Part shown: piece by piece, positions 51,605 through 62,575 of the stretch | Position numbering within the stretch: the first letter of the stretch is position 1 | Layout: each line of letters begins with the position of its first letter | Assembly (NCBI RefSeq): GCF_041821025.1 | Contig: NZ_JBGUAY010000001.1 | Location: 124,001 to 188,000, forward strand | Length of the DNA stretch: 64,000 bases | Reading direction: 5' to 3' | Origin: Egicoccus sp. AB-alg6-2 | GTDB lineage: Bacteria > Actinomycetota > Nitriliruptoria > Nitriliruptorales > Nitriliruptoraceae | Notes under the pieces: model-generated | Told to the model about the DNA's origin: nothing | Database searches by the model: none | The model's input: only the letters and a program-made list of their open reading frames with translations | Position numbers and translations under genes: made by a program

Positions 51605-51948
51605 GCCGACGCGTCCAGGGCGTCGAGGTTGCGCGCGAGCTGTTCGAGTTCCGCGCGCACGTCGGCGAGCCTGCTGACCGCGCACGTCGAACGTGCGACG
51701 AGGACGACATCCACGCCCGGCCGCCAGACGAGGTGGCGCGACGCCTCGCGCAACAGCCGCTTGGCCCGGTTGCGCGCAACGGCCGTGCCCACGCGTCGTG
51801 AGGCCACGACCGCGATACGCGGGGGGCCGGAGGAGCGCTCGGTACGGACGTGGACCACGGCGAGGCGGCCGGCACGCTGGCGCCGGCCGCGGAGGACCGC
51901 TGCGATGTCTCGTCCCTCGCGCAGCCGGTCGACTGCGAGCGGGACCAC
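51601..51948 (-). CDS. rnpA: ribonuclease P protein component
   Basis: A 115-residue protein partner of RNase P RNA, which trims the 5' leader of tRNAs. The family signature RNR motif is in [17 protein letters not shown]. The start is probably the GTG at 51948, 5 bp after the rpmH stop. A GC-rich genome explains the many arginines. Confidence 0.92.
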   Translation of the reverse strand: MVPLAVDRLREGRDIAAVLRGRRQRAGRLAVVHVRTERSSGPPRIAVVASRRVGTAVARNRAKRLLREASRHLVWRPGVDVVLVARSTCAVSRLADVRAELEQLARNLDALDASA

Positions 51949-51953
51949 GACGA

Positions 51954-52088
51954 TCAGGCGCTCAGCGACGCGCGACCACGACGCCGACGGTTCTTGACGA
52001 TCGCACGTCCGGCGCGCGTGGACATGCGCGCTCGGAAGCCATGCTTCTTCGAGCGTCGGCGGTTGTTGGGCTGAAAGGTGCGCTTCAC
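51954..52088 (-). CDS. rpmH: 50S ribosomal protein L34
   Basis: A 44-residue L34 ([20 protein letters not shown] followed by MSTRAGRAI), full length. GTG at 52088. It is the first gene of the leftward origin operon rpmH-rnpA-yidD-yidC-jag, divergent from dnaA. Confidence 0.97.
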   Translation of the reverse strand: MKRTFQPNNRRRSKKHGFRARMSTRAGRAIVKNRRRRGRASLSA

Positions 52089-52362
52089 GGACCGGCCCCC
52101 CTGGGGTGCGGTGATGGGTGCACGCGGGGACTCGGGTCCGGTCCGAAAAGAGGAGAGAATGGACCGCGAGCCGCATCGGTGCAGGCAGGACGTCGGAGCA
52201 GCGTACCGGGCCGCCCGGGACACGGGCAACCGTCGGGCCGACGCCCGCGCCCCGGCACCCCGCGATCTGGTGCGCCAGCCGCGTGGGGGCCGGGTCCGGT
52301 GGGCCACGCGACGGCGCCGAACGACCACGTCGTGCGCGCGCGTGGCGTGCGTCGTGAACTCG

Positions 52363-52371
52363 TGTGGATAA
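52363..52371 (-). promoter_or_regulatory. perfect DnaA box
   Basis: TTATCCACA on the minus strand matches the consensus exactly. It ends five bases before the likely -35 of dnaA, so DnaA bound here could repress its own gene. Confidence 0.8.
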
Positions 52372-52375
52372 CTCC

Positions 52376-52405
52376 TTGCGGGGGTTCGGTCCATCGGTGT
52401 ACGGT
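52376..52405 (+). promoter_or_regulatory. dnaA: possible dnaA promoter
   Basis: TTGCGG (52376-52381) and TACGGT (52400-52405) with an 18-bp spacer form the best housekeeping-type pair in the region. The leader to the GTG at 52650 would be about 240 bases. Confidence 0.35.
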
Positions 52406-52649
52406 CCCGAGCCGTTCGCCTTGTCGAGGCGACGACCACGTGGGGATCTCTCGCGCCGGCCGTCGTCGAAGCCGAGACGAACCTTCCCCCCGCGGCTGCT
52501 TCACGTCGACCGGCGAGCTGCGCTTTCCACACCTGTGGACGCTGTTGTGGACAGCGTCCTGCGGGGGGTGTAGCGCCGCTGACGGAGACGGGTGGTCGCT
52601 CTCGGATCGCCGATCCCGGCGGTCTGCCACCCGATCGGCAGGAGCAGGC

Positions 52650-54242
52650 GTGTCACGACCCTCGACGCTCGACCTCGAGACGCTCTGGGGGCAGAGTCTC
52701 GACGCCGTGATGGGGACGGTCTCCTCGCCCGCGCAGCGGCAGTGGCTCGCCGCGACGCAACCGGTCGGGTTCAGCGACGACACCGTCGTGCTCGCCAGCC
52801 CGCATTCGTTCGCGCGCGAGTGGCTCGACACCCGCTGCGGCGACCGGATCCGTCAGGCGTTGTCGGCTGCCGCCGGGCGCCCGCTCCACGTCGTGATCAC
52901 CGTGCAGCCGCGGCCCGAACCGATCGACCACCTCGGGACCGGCGACGGAGATCGCTCGCCGACCGGCGCCTCGGAGCAGACGCCCCCGGCGGCCTCCGAG
53001 CAGTTCGACGGGCCGGCCTATGCGTCGGTGACCACCGTCGACGACCCCAGGCCCTCGCTCGATCCGATGCGTGAGCGGCCCCAGGCCGAGCCGCCGGCGC
53101 CGACCGCCGGCGACGAGCAGCGCCCCCTGCAGGCGCCCGGCCGCCCCGCTGGACCGATCGTCTCGGTCCCCGAGCGCGCCCCCCGCGCCGACGACGTCGA
53201 GCCCGAGACCCAGCTCAACCCCAAGTACTCGTTCGACGACTTCGTCATCGGCTCGTCCAACCGGTTCGCCCACGCCGCGGCGAACGCGGTGGCCGAGGCT
53301 CCGGCCAAGTCGTACAACCCGCTGTTCATCTACGGGGGGGCGGGCCTCGGCAAGACCCACCTGCTGCACGCGATCGGCCACTACGTCCGCAACCTGTACC
53401 CGCGGTTGCGCGTGCGCTACATCACCACCGAACAGTTCACCAACGAGTTCATCAACGCCATCCGCGACGACCGGATCACGACCTTCCAGCGGACCTACCG
53501 GCAGGCGGACGTCCTGCTCATCGACGACATCCAGTTCCTCGAGCAGAAGGAACGGACCCAGGAAGAGTTCTTCCACACCTTCAACGCGTTGCACAACGCC
53601 GAGAAGCAGATCGTCATCTCCAGCGACCGGCCACCGAAGCAGATCCCCCACCTCGAGGACCGGCTGCGCAGCCGGTTCGAGTGGGGACTCATGACCGACG
53701 TGCAGCCGCCGGATCTCGAGACCCGCATCGCGATCCTGCGCAAGAAGGCGGAGTCGGACCGTCTCGGTGTGCCGCCCGAGGTGCTCGAGCTGATCGCCTC
53801 CAAGGTCGAGTCCAACATCCGCGAGCTCGAGGGCGCCCTGATCCGGGTCAGCGCCTTCGCCAGCCTGCAGCGCTCCTCGGCGGACTCGGCCATGGCCGAG
53901 ATGGTCCTCAAGGACCTGTTCCCCGACGACCGTGAGCAGGAGGTCTCGGTCCAACTGATCATGGACGAGGTCGCGGACTACTTCACGCTCACCGTCGAGG
54001 ACCTGTGCTCGCCCTCCCGGAGCCGCCAGCTCGTCACCGCGCGACAGATCGCGATGTACCTCACCCGTGAGCTCACCGATCTGTCGCTGCCACGGATCGG
54101 CAAGGCGTTCGGGGGGCGCGACCACACCACGGTCATGCACGCGAAGTCCAAGATCGCCGGGCTCATGAAGGAGCGTCGCGCGATCTACGACCAGGTGCAG
54201 GAGCTCACCAACCGCATCAAGACGCGGGCACGGCGTCCGTGA
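52650..54242 (+). CDS. dnaA: chromosomal replication initiator DnaA
   Basis: A 530-residue DnaA. Domain I is at residues 1-90; a Pro/Glu-rich domain II follows; domain III (AAA+) has Walker [12 protein letters not shown], Walker B LIDDIQFL and sensor II; domain IV carries the box-binding signature [14 protein letters not shown] at 52650 with AGGAG upstream. It is divergent from rpmH and precedes dnaN. Confidence 0.98.
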   Translation: MSRPSTLDLETLWGQSLDAVMGTVSSPAQRQWLAATQPVGFSDDTVVLASPHSFAREWLDTRCGDRIRQALSAAAGRPLHVVITVQPRPEPIDHLGTGDGDRSPTGASEQTPPAASEQFDGPAYASVTTVDDPRPSLDPMRERPQAEPPAPTAGDEQRPLQAPGRPAGPIVSVPERAPRADDVEPETQLNPKYSFDDFVIGSSNRFAHAAANAVAEAPAKSYNPLFIYGGAGLGKTHLLHAIGHYVRNLYPRLRVRYITTEQFTNEFINAIRDDRITTFQRTYRQADVLLIDDIQFLEQKERTQEEFFHTFNALHNAEKQIVISSDRPPKQIPHLEDRLRSRFEWGLMTDVQPPDLETRIAILRKKAESDRLGVPPEVLELIASKVESNIRELEGALIRVSAFASLQRSSADSAMAEMVLKDLFPDDREQEVSVQLIMDEVADYFTLTVEDLCSPSRSRQLVTARQIAMYLTRELTDLSLPRIGKAFGGRDHTTVMHAKSKIAGLMKERRAIYDQVQELTNRIKTRARRP

Positions 54243-54618
54243 GCCATCCACAGTTTCCACAGGTAGCTGTGGACATCCCGTGGACGACCCTCGGGACGGT
54301 ATGTGGGCGGGTCGTGGACGCGACGCCCATCGCGGTGGACGAGCTGGGGACGCGGTCGGTCGCCTCCTGGTGGACGAGTCGTGGACACGTGGTGGACAAT
54401 GACGTGCGTCGGTGGAAGCACCACGATGTGATTCGCCCGCCTGGGGACGGACGTCGTCGTCGTCCCCAGTCCGGCCACAGCCAGCAAACCTGCTCTGACC
54501 AGCACCGACGACCCCCCATCCACACGATCCACACCCCCTATTACGAAGACGGATCTGAGATGTTCTCTTCCGTCTTTCATAAGCGGTGTGCACAACTGCA
54601 CTCGAGAGAGGAAGCCGC
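54243..54618. other. oriC: dnaA-dnaN intergenic region, probable oriC
   Basis: A 376-bp non-coding stretch. Seven GTGGAC motifs, the core of DnaA boxes in the TGTGGA-(T/C)AA orientation, lie on the plus strand at 54269, 54280, 54314, 54335, 54370, 54381 and 54392. Further TCCACA cores on the opposite strand occur near 54246, 54254, 54519 and 54529. The region 54535-54585 is visibly AT-richer (CTATTACGAAG to TTTCATAAG) and could be the unwinding element. The dnaN ribosome-binding site closes it. Confidence 0.8.
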
Positions 54619-55731
54619 GTGAAGCTGCGTGCCGAGCGAGCCGAGTTCGCCGAAGCCGTTTCGTGGGCGACACGTACGGTGGGGGCCCGGGTGACCTTGC
54701 CCGCGCTGTCGGGCGTGCTGCTCGAGGCCGCCGACGGACGGTTGACCTGTCGTGCCACCGATCTCGAGGTCGCCGCGGAGATCTCCATCCCGGTGCAGAT
54801 CGACCAGCCCGGCCGCGTCCTGCTCCCGGGCCGGCTGCTGGCGCAACTGGTCGCCCGCTTCCCCGACGCGCCGGTGCAGGTGACCGGCGAACCCGACCGG
54901 GTCGAGATCACCTGCGGCCGGGCCACCTTCCACGTCCGCGGCATGCAGGCCGACGACTTCCCGGTGCTGGCCCAGCCGGCCGAGGACGCCCCGCAGGGCA
55001 TCGTCAAGGCGGACGCCTTCGCCCGCCTGGTGTCCCAGGTCGCTCGGGCCGCCTCCTCCGACGAGGGTCGGCCCGTCCTGACCGGCGTCCACCTCGAGGC
55101 AGCCGGCGAGACCCTCACCGCGGCCGCCACCGACAGCTACCGGCTCGCGGTGCGTTCGCTGACCTGGGACCAGGCGGTCGAGGGCACGGCGCTGGTCCCG
55201 GCACGCTCGCTCCAGGAGGCGGCGAAGGCCGCCAGCGAGGTCGGCGGCGCCGTCACCGTGGTGCTCGAGGCCGGCCAGGTGTCGTTCCTGTTCGGCGATC
55301 GGCGCCTGACCACGAAGTTGATCGAGGGCACCTTCCCGAACTACCGGGCACTGCTTCCCGACGCGCACGAGACCGCGGTCGTGGTGGAACGCGCCGCGCT
55401 GGTCGAGGCGCTGCAGCGGGTCTCGATCGTGGCCATGGGTCAGGCGAACACCCCGGTGAGCCTGACGTTCGGCGACGGCAGCGTGGACCTGCAGGCCAGC
55501 AACCAGGAGATGGGCGACGCCGCCGAGGCGCTGCCGGCCGAGATCGACGGCGACGGCCTGACCATCGCCTTCAACCCCGGTTTCCTGCTGTCGGGCCTCG
55601 AGGCGACCGGCACCGAACGCATCCGCGTCGAACTCCGTGACGGCCTCAAACCCGCCGTGCTGCGGCCCCATGCCGACGACGGTCAGGTCGACGACCTGAC
55701 CTACCTGCTCATGCCGATGCGGGTCAGCTGA
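54619..55731 (+). CDS. dnaN: DNA polymerase III sliding clamp (beta subunit)
   Basis: A 370-residue clamp with three repeats of the beta fold (for example FHVRGMQADDFPVL and TDSYRLAVRS) and the C-terminal YLLMPMRV. It rings DNA and tethers polymerase III. GTG at 54619 with AGAGGAAG upstream. Confidence 0.98.
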   Translation: MKLRAERAEFAEAVSWATRTVGARVTLPALSGVLLEAADGRLTCRATDLEVAAEISIPVQIDQPGRVLLPGRLLAQLVARFPDAPVQVTGEPDRVEITCGRATFHVRGMQADDFPVLAQPAEDAPQGIVKADAFARLVSQVARAASSDEGRPVLTGVHLEAAGETLTAAATDSYRLAVRSLTWDQAVEGTALVPARSLQEAAKAASEVGGAVTVVLEAGQVSFLFGDRRLTTKLIEGTFPNYRALLPDAHETAVVVERAALVEALQRVSIVAMGQANTPVSLTFGDGSVDLQASNQEMGDAAEALPAEIDGDGLTIAFNPGFLLSGLEATGTERIRVELRDGLKPAVLRPHADDGQVDDLTYLLMPMRVS

Positions 55732-55742
55732 GCGCTCCCTCC

Positions 55743-56912
55743 GTGCATCTCCGCCGCCTCGAACTGCGCGACATACGGTCCTACGCCGAGGTGGCGTTGG
55801 AGCTCGACGCCGGCGTCACCGTGCTCGTCGGGCCCAACGCCCAGGGCAAGACCAACCTGGTCGAGGCCGTCCACCGCGCCGCCACGGGCGCCTCGCACCG
55901 GGTCGCCGGTGACGGGCCCCTGGTGCGCGCCGGTGCCGACCTCGGCGTCGTGCGTCTCGAGGTCCACACCGACGAGGGACGTCGCCGCACGCTCGAGCTC
56001 GAACTCGGCGCCGGGAGGCGCACACGCACCAAGGTGGACGGCCACGACGTGCGCCGCGCGGCCGAGGCACTCGGCGTGCTGCGGGTCGTGCTGTTCGCCC
56101 CCGAGGACGTCGCCATCATCCGCGGCGACCCGGCCGAGCGGCGGCGTTTCCTCGACGAGCTGCTGGCGCAGCGGCGGCCGGCGTTCGCGGCGGCCCGCAG
56201 CGAGTACGACCGCGCCCTGCGGCAACGCAACCAGCTGTTGAAGCAGGCACGCAGCCTGCCACCATCCGCGCGTCAGGCCGCGACCGCGACGCTGGACGTG
56301 TGGACCGAGCAACTGGTGCAGCACGGCACGCAGATCGTCGCGGCGCGACTTGCGGCGGTACGCACGCTGGCGGGACCGGTGGACCACTTCTACCGGGACC
56401 TCGCCGACCGTCCGGAGCCCATCCGGCTCACGTACCGGTCGTCCGCCGGGGACCTCGACCGCGACCCCGGCAGTGATGACGTGGTCCCCGACCCCGGACC
56501 GATCGCGATCGCCATGCGCGCTGCGTTGGAACGCGTCGCCGGCGACGAGTTGGCGCGTGGTGTCAGCCTCGTCGGACCCCACCGCGACGACCTCGAGTTG
56601 CACATCGGTGATCTGCCCGCGCGCGGCTACTCGAGCCACGGCGAGGCGTGGTCGTTGGCGCTTGCCCTCAAGTTGGCGACGTTCGAGGTGCTCGCCGACG
56701 TCGGTGACCGGCCCATCGTCCTGCTCGACGACGTCTTCGCCGAACTCGACACCACGCGCCGCAAGCGCCTGGCAGCGGCATGCGAACGATTCGACCAGGT
56801 CCTGGTCACGGCTGCGGTCGAGGAGGACGTGCCCCTCGAGGGGGCCAAGATCGACGTCCGGCTCGAGGGCGGCCGCTCGACGGCGCGACGGCGCCCGGTG
56901 GGGACCCCGTGA
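55743..56912 (+). CDS. recF: DNA replication and repair protein RecF
   Basis: A 389-residue SMC-like ATPase of gap repair. Walker A VGPNAQGKTNLVEAV, the signature YSSHGEAWSLALALKLA and Walker B IVLLDDVFAELD are complete. GTG at 55743, 11 bp after dnaN. Its stop overlaps the DUF721 start (GTGA). Confidence 0.97.
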   Translation: MHLRRLELRDIRSYAEVALELDAGVTVLVGPNAQGKTNLVEAVHRAATGASHRVAGDGPLVRAGADLGVVRLEVHTDEGRRRTLELELGAGRRTRTKVDGHDVRRAAEALGVLRVVLFAPEDVAIIRGDPAERRRFLDELLAQRRPAFAAARSEYDRALRQRNQLLKQARSLPPSARQAATATLDVWTEQLVQHGTQIVAARLAAVRTLAGPVDHFYRDLADRPEPIRLTYRSSAGDLDRDPGSDDVVPDPGPIAIAMRAALERVAGDELARGVSLVGPHRDDLELHIGDLPARGYSSHGEAWSLALALKLATFEVLADVGDRPIVLLDDVFAELDTTRRKRLAAACERFDQVLVTAAVEEDVPLEGAKIDVRLEGGRSTARRRPVGTP

Positions 56913-57457
56913 GCTCCCGCGGGAACCGTCCGCGAAAGCCCGCCAGCGGACGACAGGACCCGATGGCGGTCGATCGCCGTGCCGGCTGGCAGGACCGTGA
57001 CGCGACCGTGTACGCCCGCAAGCGCGCCCGACAGGCCCGGGAGCGCGCACAACAGGAACGGCGGGCGTTCGACCCGGCGCCGCCGACGGACGACGAGTGG
57101 ACCGTCGCGGAGCCCGACACCGACGGGATCCGGCGAATCAGCGCCCCGACCCCGATCGGCGAGAGCCTGCAGGCCTTCGTGTCGCGCCGCGGCTGGGACG
57201 AGCGCCTGCGGGGCGCCAACGCCTGGACACGCTGGGACGAGATCGTGGGGCCGGAACTGCTCGGCCGCTGCGAACCGGTCCGGCTGGCGGGTGGCACCCT
57301 CGTGATCCGCGCCGAGAGCCAGGTGTGGGCCACGCAACTGCGCTACCTGACGCCCCAACTGCTCACGAATGCCCGCAGGATCCTCGGGGAGCAGGCGATC
57401 CGCGAACTGCGGTTGACGGTCGGCCCGCTGGAGGGCCGCACCACTCCCGAGTCCTGA
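56909..57457 (+). CDS. DUF721 family (DciA-like) protein
   Basis: A 182-residue protein with a basic N-terminal region and the conserved C-terminal domain (WTRWDEIVGPELLGRCEPVR, then the VWATQLRYLTPQLL segment). DUF721 members include DciA, the helicase-loading factor of bacteria without DnaC or DnaI. The long, basic N-terminal region fits a nucleic-acid role. It is translationally coupled to recF. Confidence 0.85.
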   Translation: MSSRGNRPRKPASGRQDPMAVDRRAGWQDRDATVYARKRARQARERAQQERRAFDPAPPTDDEWTVAEPDTDGIRRISAPTPIGESLQAFVSRRGWDERLRGANAWTRWDEIVGPELLGRCEPVRLAGGTLVIRAESQVWATQLRYLTPQLLTNARRILGEQAIRELRLTVGPLEGRTTPES

Positions 57458-57574
57458 CCCCGCGAGACGCCGACCAAAGGTCCCGGCGACGCAGACCCTT
57501 GTGCCCTCGCGGCGTACCGCGCCGGTCCGGCACCCTGTCCGTCGCCCGCTCCTCGCTCGCCTGCCACCTCGAAC

Positions 57575-58102
57575 GTGACGCCCTTGCTGACCGCCGTCGT
57601 CGAACGAACCCTGGCGCTGCTCGCCCTGGTTGCCATCGGCGTGTCGCTGTCCTGTCTCGTCGCGCTCGTCCGCGGCCGTGTACCCGAGCTGCTCCGCGAG
57701 TTGGCCCTGCCACTGGCGACCGCCGTCGCGGTGGTCGCAACCGGCGGTTCGCTGTACCTGTCTGAGGTGGCCGGCTACCTGCCCTGCGCCCTGTGCTGGT
57801 ACCAGCGCATCGCGATGTACCCCCTCGTGGTCGTCCTCGGGGTCGCGACGCTCCGTCGCGACCAGGCGGCGTGGACCACGGTCGCGCCGCTGACGGTCAT
57901 CGGCGCCGGTATCGCCGCCTGGCACGTCGCCGTCGAGCGCATGCCGGCGCTCGGTTCGGGCGTGTGCGACCCCAGCGCCCCGTGCGCGATCCGTTGGGTC
58001 GAGGAGTTCGGGTTCCTGACCATCCCCACGATGGCCCTCATCGGCTTCGTGACCATCACCCTGCTCGTCCTGATCGCCCGCTCCGGCGATCCGCGGGCCT
58101 GA
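57575..58102 (+). CDS. DsbB/BdbC-like disulfide oxidoreductase
   Basis: A 175-residue membrane protein with about four to five helices. The first redox pair is CALCWYQR, the second is CDPSAPC. These are the two cysteine pairs of DsbB-type proteins, which reoxidise a DsbA-like partner with quinone. An N-terminal extra helix is present. The partner is probably the thioredoxin-fold protein encoded 22 bp downstream. GTG start. Confidence 0.85.
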   Translation: MTPLLTAVVERTLALLALVAIGVSLSCLVALVRGRVPELLRELALPLATAVAVVATGGSLYLSEVAGYLPCALCWYQRIAMYPLVVVLGVATLRRDQAAWTTVAPLTVIGAGIAAWHVAVERMPALGSGVCDPSAPCAIRWVEEFGFLTIPTMALIGFVTITLLVLIARSGDPRA

Positions 58103-58124
58103 CCTCGTCCTGGGAGGTTTCCAG

Positions 58125-58781
58125 ATGTCCGCCACGAAGAAGCCGACGCGCGCCCGGAGCAAGGCCGCACCCTCGCGGATGCCGCTCCTCCTCGGTGGTC
58201 TCGCCGTGCTCGCCCTCGCCGTCCTGATCGCGGTCATGACCGCATCGGGCACCGGCTCGGCGGTCTCGGTGGAGGAACTCGCCGGCAGCCCGCAGGTCGC
58301 CTCGGATCCGCTGCCCGACTTCGCGGGCGACCCGGCCAACGACCCGGCCCTGGGACAGCCGGCACCGGTCGTCGAGGGCGAAGGGGTCGCCGGCGACGAG
58401 GTGACCATCGGCGGCAGCGGTGCGCCGCAGTTGCTGGTCTTCCTCGCCTCGTGGTGCCCTGCCTGCCAGGCCGAGCTCCCGGAACTGGTCGAGTGGCTCG
58501 AGGGTGGCAACCTCCCCGACGAGGTGGAGCTCACGGCGGTGATCACCGGCCTCGATGCCACCCGGCCGAACTGGCCACCCACCGACTGGCTCGACGACGA
58601 GGGCTACACCGGCGCGACCATCCTCGACGACGCCGAGAGCACCATCGCGGACGTCTACGGCATGTCGGGCACACCGTTCTGGGTCGCGATCGACCGCGAC
58701 GGCTCCGTCGTGGGCCGGGCGTCGGGTCGGCTGGAGATGCGCCAGGTGCAGGTGATGGCGGACTCGCTCGCCCAGCGCTGA
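58125..58781 (+). CDS. membrane-anchored thioredoxin-like protein (TlpA/DsbA-like)
   Basis: A 218-residue protein with one N-terminal helix (residues about 20-42) and an extracytoplasmic thioredoxin fold. The active site is WCPAC (FLASWCPACQAELPEL) and the cis-Pro loop GTPFWVAID. With the BdbC-like protein it likely forms a disulfide-making or -breaking pair for exported proteins. Confidence 0.87.
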   Translation: MSATKKPTRARSKAAPSRMPLLLGGLAVLALAVLIAVMTASGTGSAVSVEELAGSPQVASDPLPDFAGDPANDPALGQPAPVVEGEGVAGDEVTIGGSGAPQLLVFLASWCPACQAELPELVEWLEGGNLPDEVELTAVITGLDATRPNWPPTDWLDDEGYTGATILDDAESTIADVYGMSGTPFWVAIDRDGSVVGRASGRLEMRQVQVMADSLAQR

Positions 58782-58822
58782 CGGGCGTTGCGTCCGGCGC
58801 GCCGGCCGGACAGGATGCGCCC

Positions 58823-59767
58823 ATGCCCGAACTGCCCGACATCGAGGACTACCTCGCCGCGCTGCGGCCGCGGGTGGTCGGGGCGCGCCTCGAGCGGCTC
58901 CGCATCACCGGGTTCTCCCTGCTCAAGACCTTCGACCCACCCGTGTCCGCCGTCGAGGGGCGTCGGGTCATCGGCCTGCGGCGGCTCGGAAAGCGCATCG
59001 TGTTCGCCTTCGAGGACGACGCTGCGCCGTCGGACGCCGTCGCGGACGCCGATGCCGGGTTGTTCGCCGTCCTGCACCTGATGATCGCCGGACGGCTGCG
59101 GTGGCGGGAGCCGGGAGCCAAGGTGCCGGGCAAGGTCGGGATGGCGGCGTTCGACTTCACCGGCGGTGAACTCGGCGACGGCACGCTGGTGCTGACCGAG
59201 GCCGGAACCAAGAAGCGGGCGTCGCTGCACCTCGTGCGCGGCGAGTCGGCGTTGCAGGAGCACGACCGCGGGGGCGTGGACCCCATCACCGTCGACCTGG
59301 CAGGATTCGCCGAGCAGCTGCGGCTCGAGAACCGCACGCTCAAGCGCGCGCTGACCGATCCGCGCCGCTTCTCGGGCATCGGCAACGCCTTCAGCGACGA
59401 GATCCTGCACGCCGCCCACCTCTCGCCGGTCAAGCGCACCCACCAACTCACCGAGGAGGAGTTGGCACGGCTGCACGCGACGACCAGCGAGATCCTGCAG
59501 CGATGGGTCGCTCGCCTGCGCGAGGCGACCGGCGACGGCTTCCCCGACCACGTCACCGCGTTCCGGCCCGACTTCGCCGTCCACGGGCGGTACGGCGAGC
59601 CGTGCCCGGTGTGCGCGACCCCGGTCCAGCGGATCCGCTACGCCGACAACGAGACCAACTACTGTCCCCGCTGTCAGACCGAGGGCAAGCTGCTGGCTGA
59701 CCGCGGCCTGTCCCGCATCCTCAAGGACGACTGGCCGAAGACCGTCGACCAACTCGAAGGCGCATGA
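58823..59767 (+). CDS. Fpg/Nei family DNA glycosylase
   Basis: A 314-residue base-excision enzyme. The mature N-terminus PELPDIE carries the catalytic Pro and Glu; the H2TH motif is near LTDPRRFSGIGNAFSDE; and the zinc finger is CPVC...CPRC. It should excise oxidised bases. The segment FKVGM... is poorly conserved, so Fpg versus Nei specificity is open. ATG at 58823 with AGGA upstream. It follows the disulfide pair by 41 bp. Confidence 0.9.
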   Translation: MPELPDIEDYLAALRPRVVGARLERLRITGFSLLKTFDPPVSAVEGRRVIGLRRLGKRIVFAFEDDAAPSDAVADADAGLFAVLHLMIAGRLRWREPGAKVPGKVGMAAFDFTGGELGDGTLVLTEAGTKKRASLHLVRGESALQEHDRGGVDPITVDLAGFAEQLRLENRTLKRALTDPRRFSGIGNAFSDEILHAAHLSPVKRTHQLTEEELARLHATTSEILQRWVARLREATGDGFPDHVTAFRPDFAVHGRYGEPCPVCATPVQRIRYADNETNYCPRCQTEGKLLADRGLSRILKDDWPKTVDQLEGA

Positions 59768-59794
59768 CCCGGCAGCTGACCGATCGCAGCCTGA

Positions 59795-61996
<2,202 letters not shown>

Positions 61997-62227
61997 ATGG
62001 GGCGTGCGCTGTCCTGGTTGGGTGCCGGCGTGTTCGCGCTGGCGCTGCTGGTCGTGGCGACGGCACCGGAACTGGTGGGTGGGGACCCGGCCGGGGTCTC
62101 CGGGCTGCTGCTGGTGGTGCTGCTGGCGGGCGTCCCCGGGCTGGCCGTCATCGCGGTGGCGGCGCTGCGACGTCGCGGCAGCGCGCCCGACGACGCGGGC
62201 GTCGGCGCCGACGGAGGGAACCGCTGA
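61997..62227 (+). CDS. small two-helix membrane protein
   Basis: A 76-residue protein with two hydrophobic helices (WLGAGVFALALLVVATAP and SGLLLVVLLAGVPGLAVIAV) and a short acidic tail. It begins on the base after the gyrB stop and shares one base with the next start. No family recognised. Confidence 0.65.
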   Translation: MGRALSWLGAGVFALALLVVATAPELVGGDPAGVSGLLLVVLLAGVPGLAVIAVAALRRRGSAPDDAGVGADGGNR

Positions 62228-62508
62228 TGGACCGCACCGTGCGCGCCGCGCTGCTGGCGGCCTTCATCGGCTTCGCGACGGTGGCCGGCCTCGGCATGTT
62301 CCTCGGCTTCGACGCGAGCGGATCGCTGCTCGCCGGCGCCGCCGTGGCCGCGATCGCCGGACTGCTGATCCTGGCTGCCGCCCGCCGCTCCGAAACCTTC
62401 CACGACACCGCCACGCCGCCCTCACCCGGGTTCCCCGGTCCTCCCGACCGGCCCGACGGGACCCCGGCGGACCCCGACGATCCCGCGTTCGGCGACGACG
62501 AGCGGTGA
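62227..62508 (+). CDS. small membrane protein with Pro/Asp-rich tail
   Basis: A 93-residue protein with two hydrophobic helices ([20 protein letters not shown] and [20 protein letters not shown]) and a disordered C-terminus. Overlap with the previous stop (TGATG) indicates translational coupling. The pair separates gyrB from gyrA. Confidence 0.65.
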   Translation: MDRTVRAALLAAFIGFATVAGLGMFLGFDASGSLLAGAAVAAIAGLLILAAARRSETFHDTATPPSPGFPGPPDRPDGTPADPDDPAFGDDER

Positions 62509-62575
62509 CCGCGACAACGGCCGCCACCGCCCGCACCGCCCCGACGACGTCCACGACCCCGACGGAGGACCACCG

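Larger units (their letters stand above)
52089..52649. other. rpmH-dnaA intergenic region, left part of the origin
   Basis: This 561-bp stretch has no credible gene. It must hold the divergent promoters of rpmH and dnaA. It contains one perfect DnaA box (52363-52371), two GTGGAC cores (52535-52540 and 52547-52552) and an 8-bp inverted repeat (52537-52544 with 52552-52559) enclosing the second core. It is a likely part of oriC or a DnaA-titrating control region. Confidence 0.6.
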
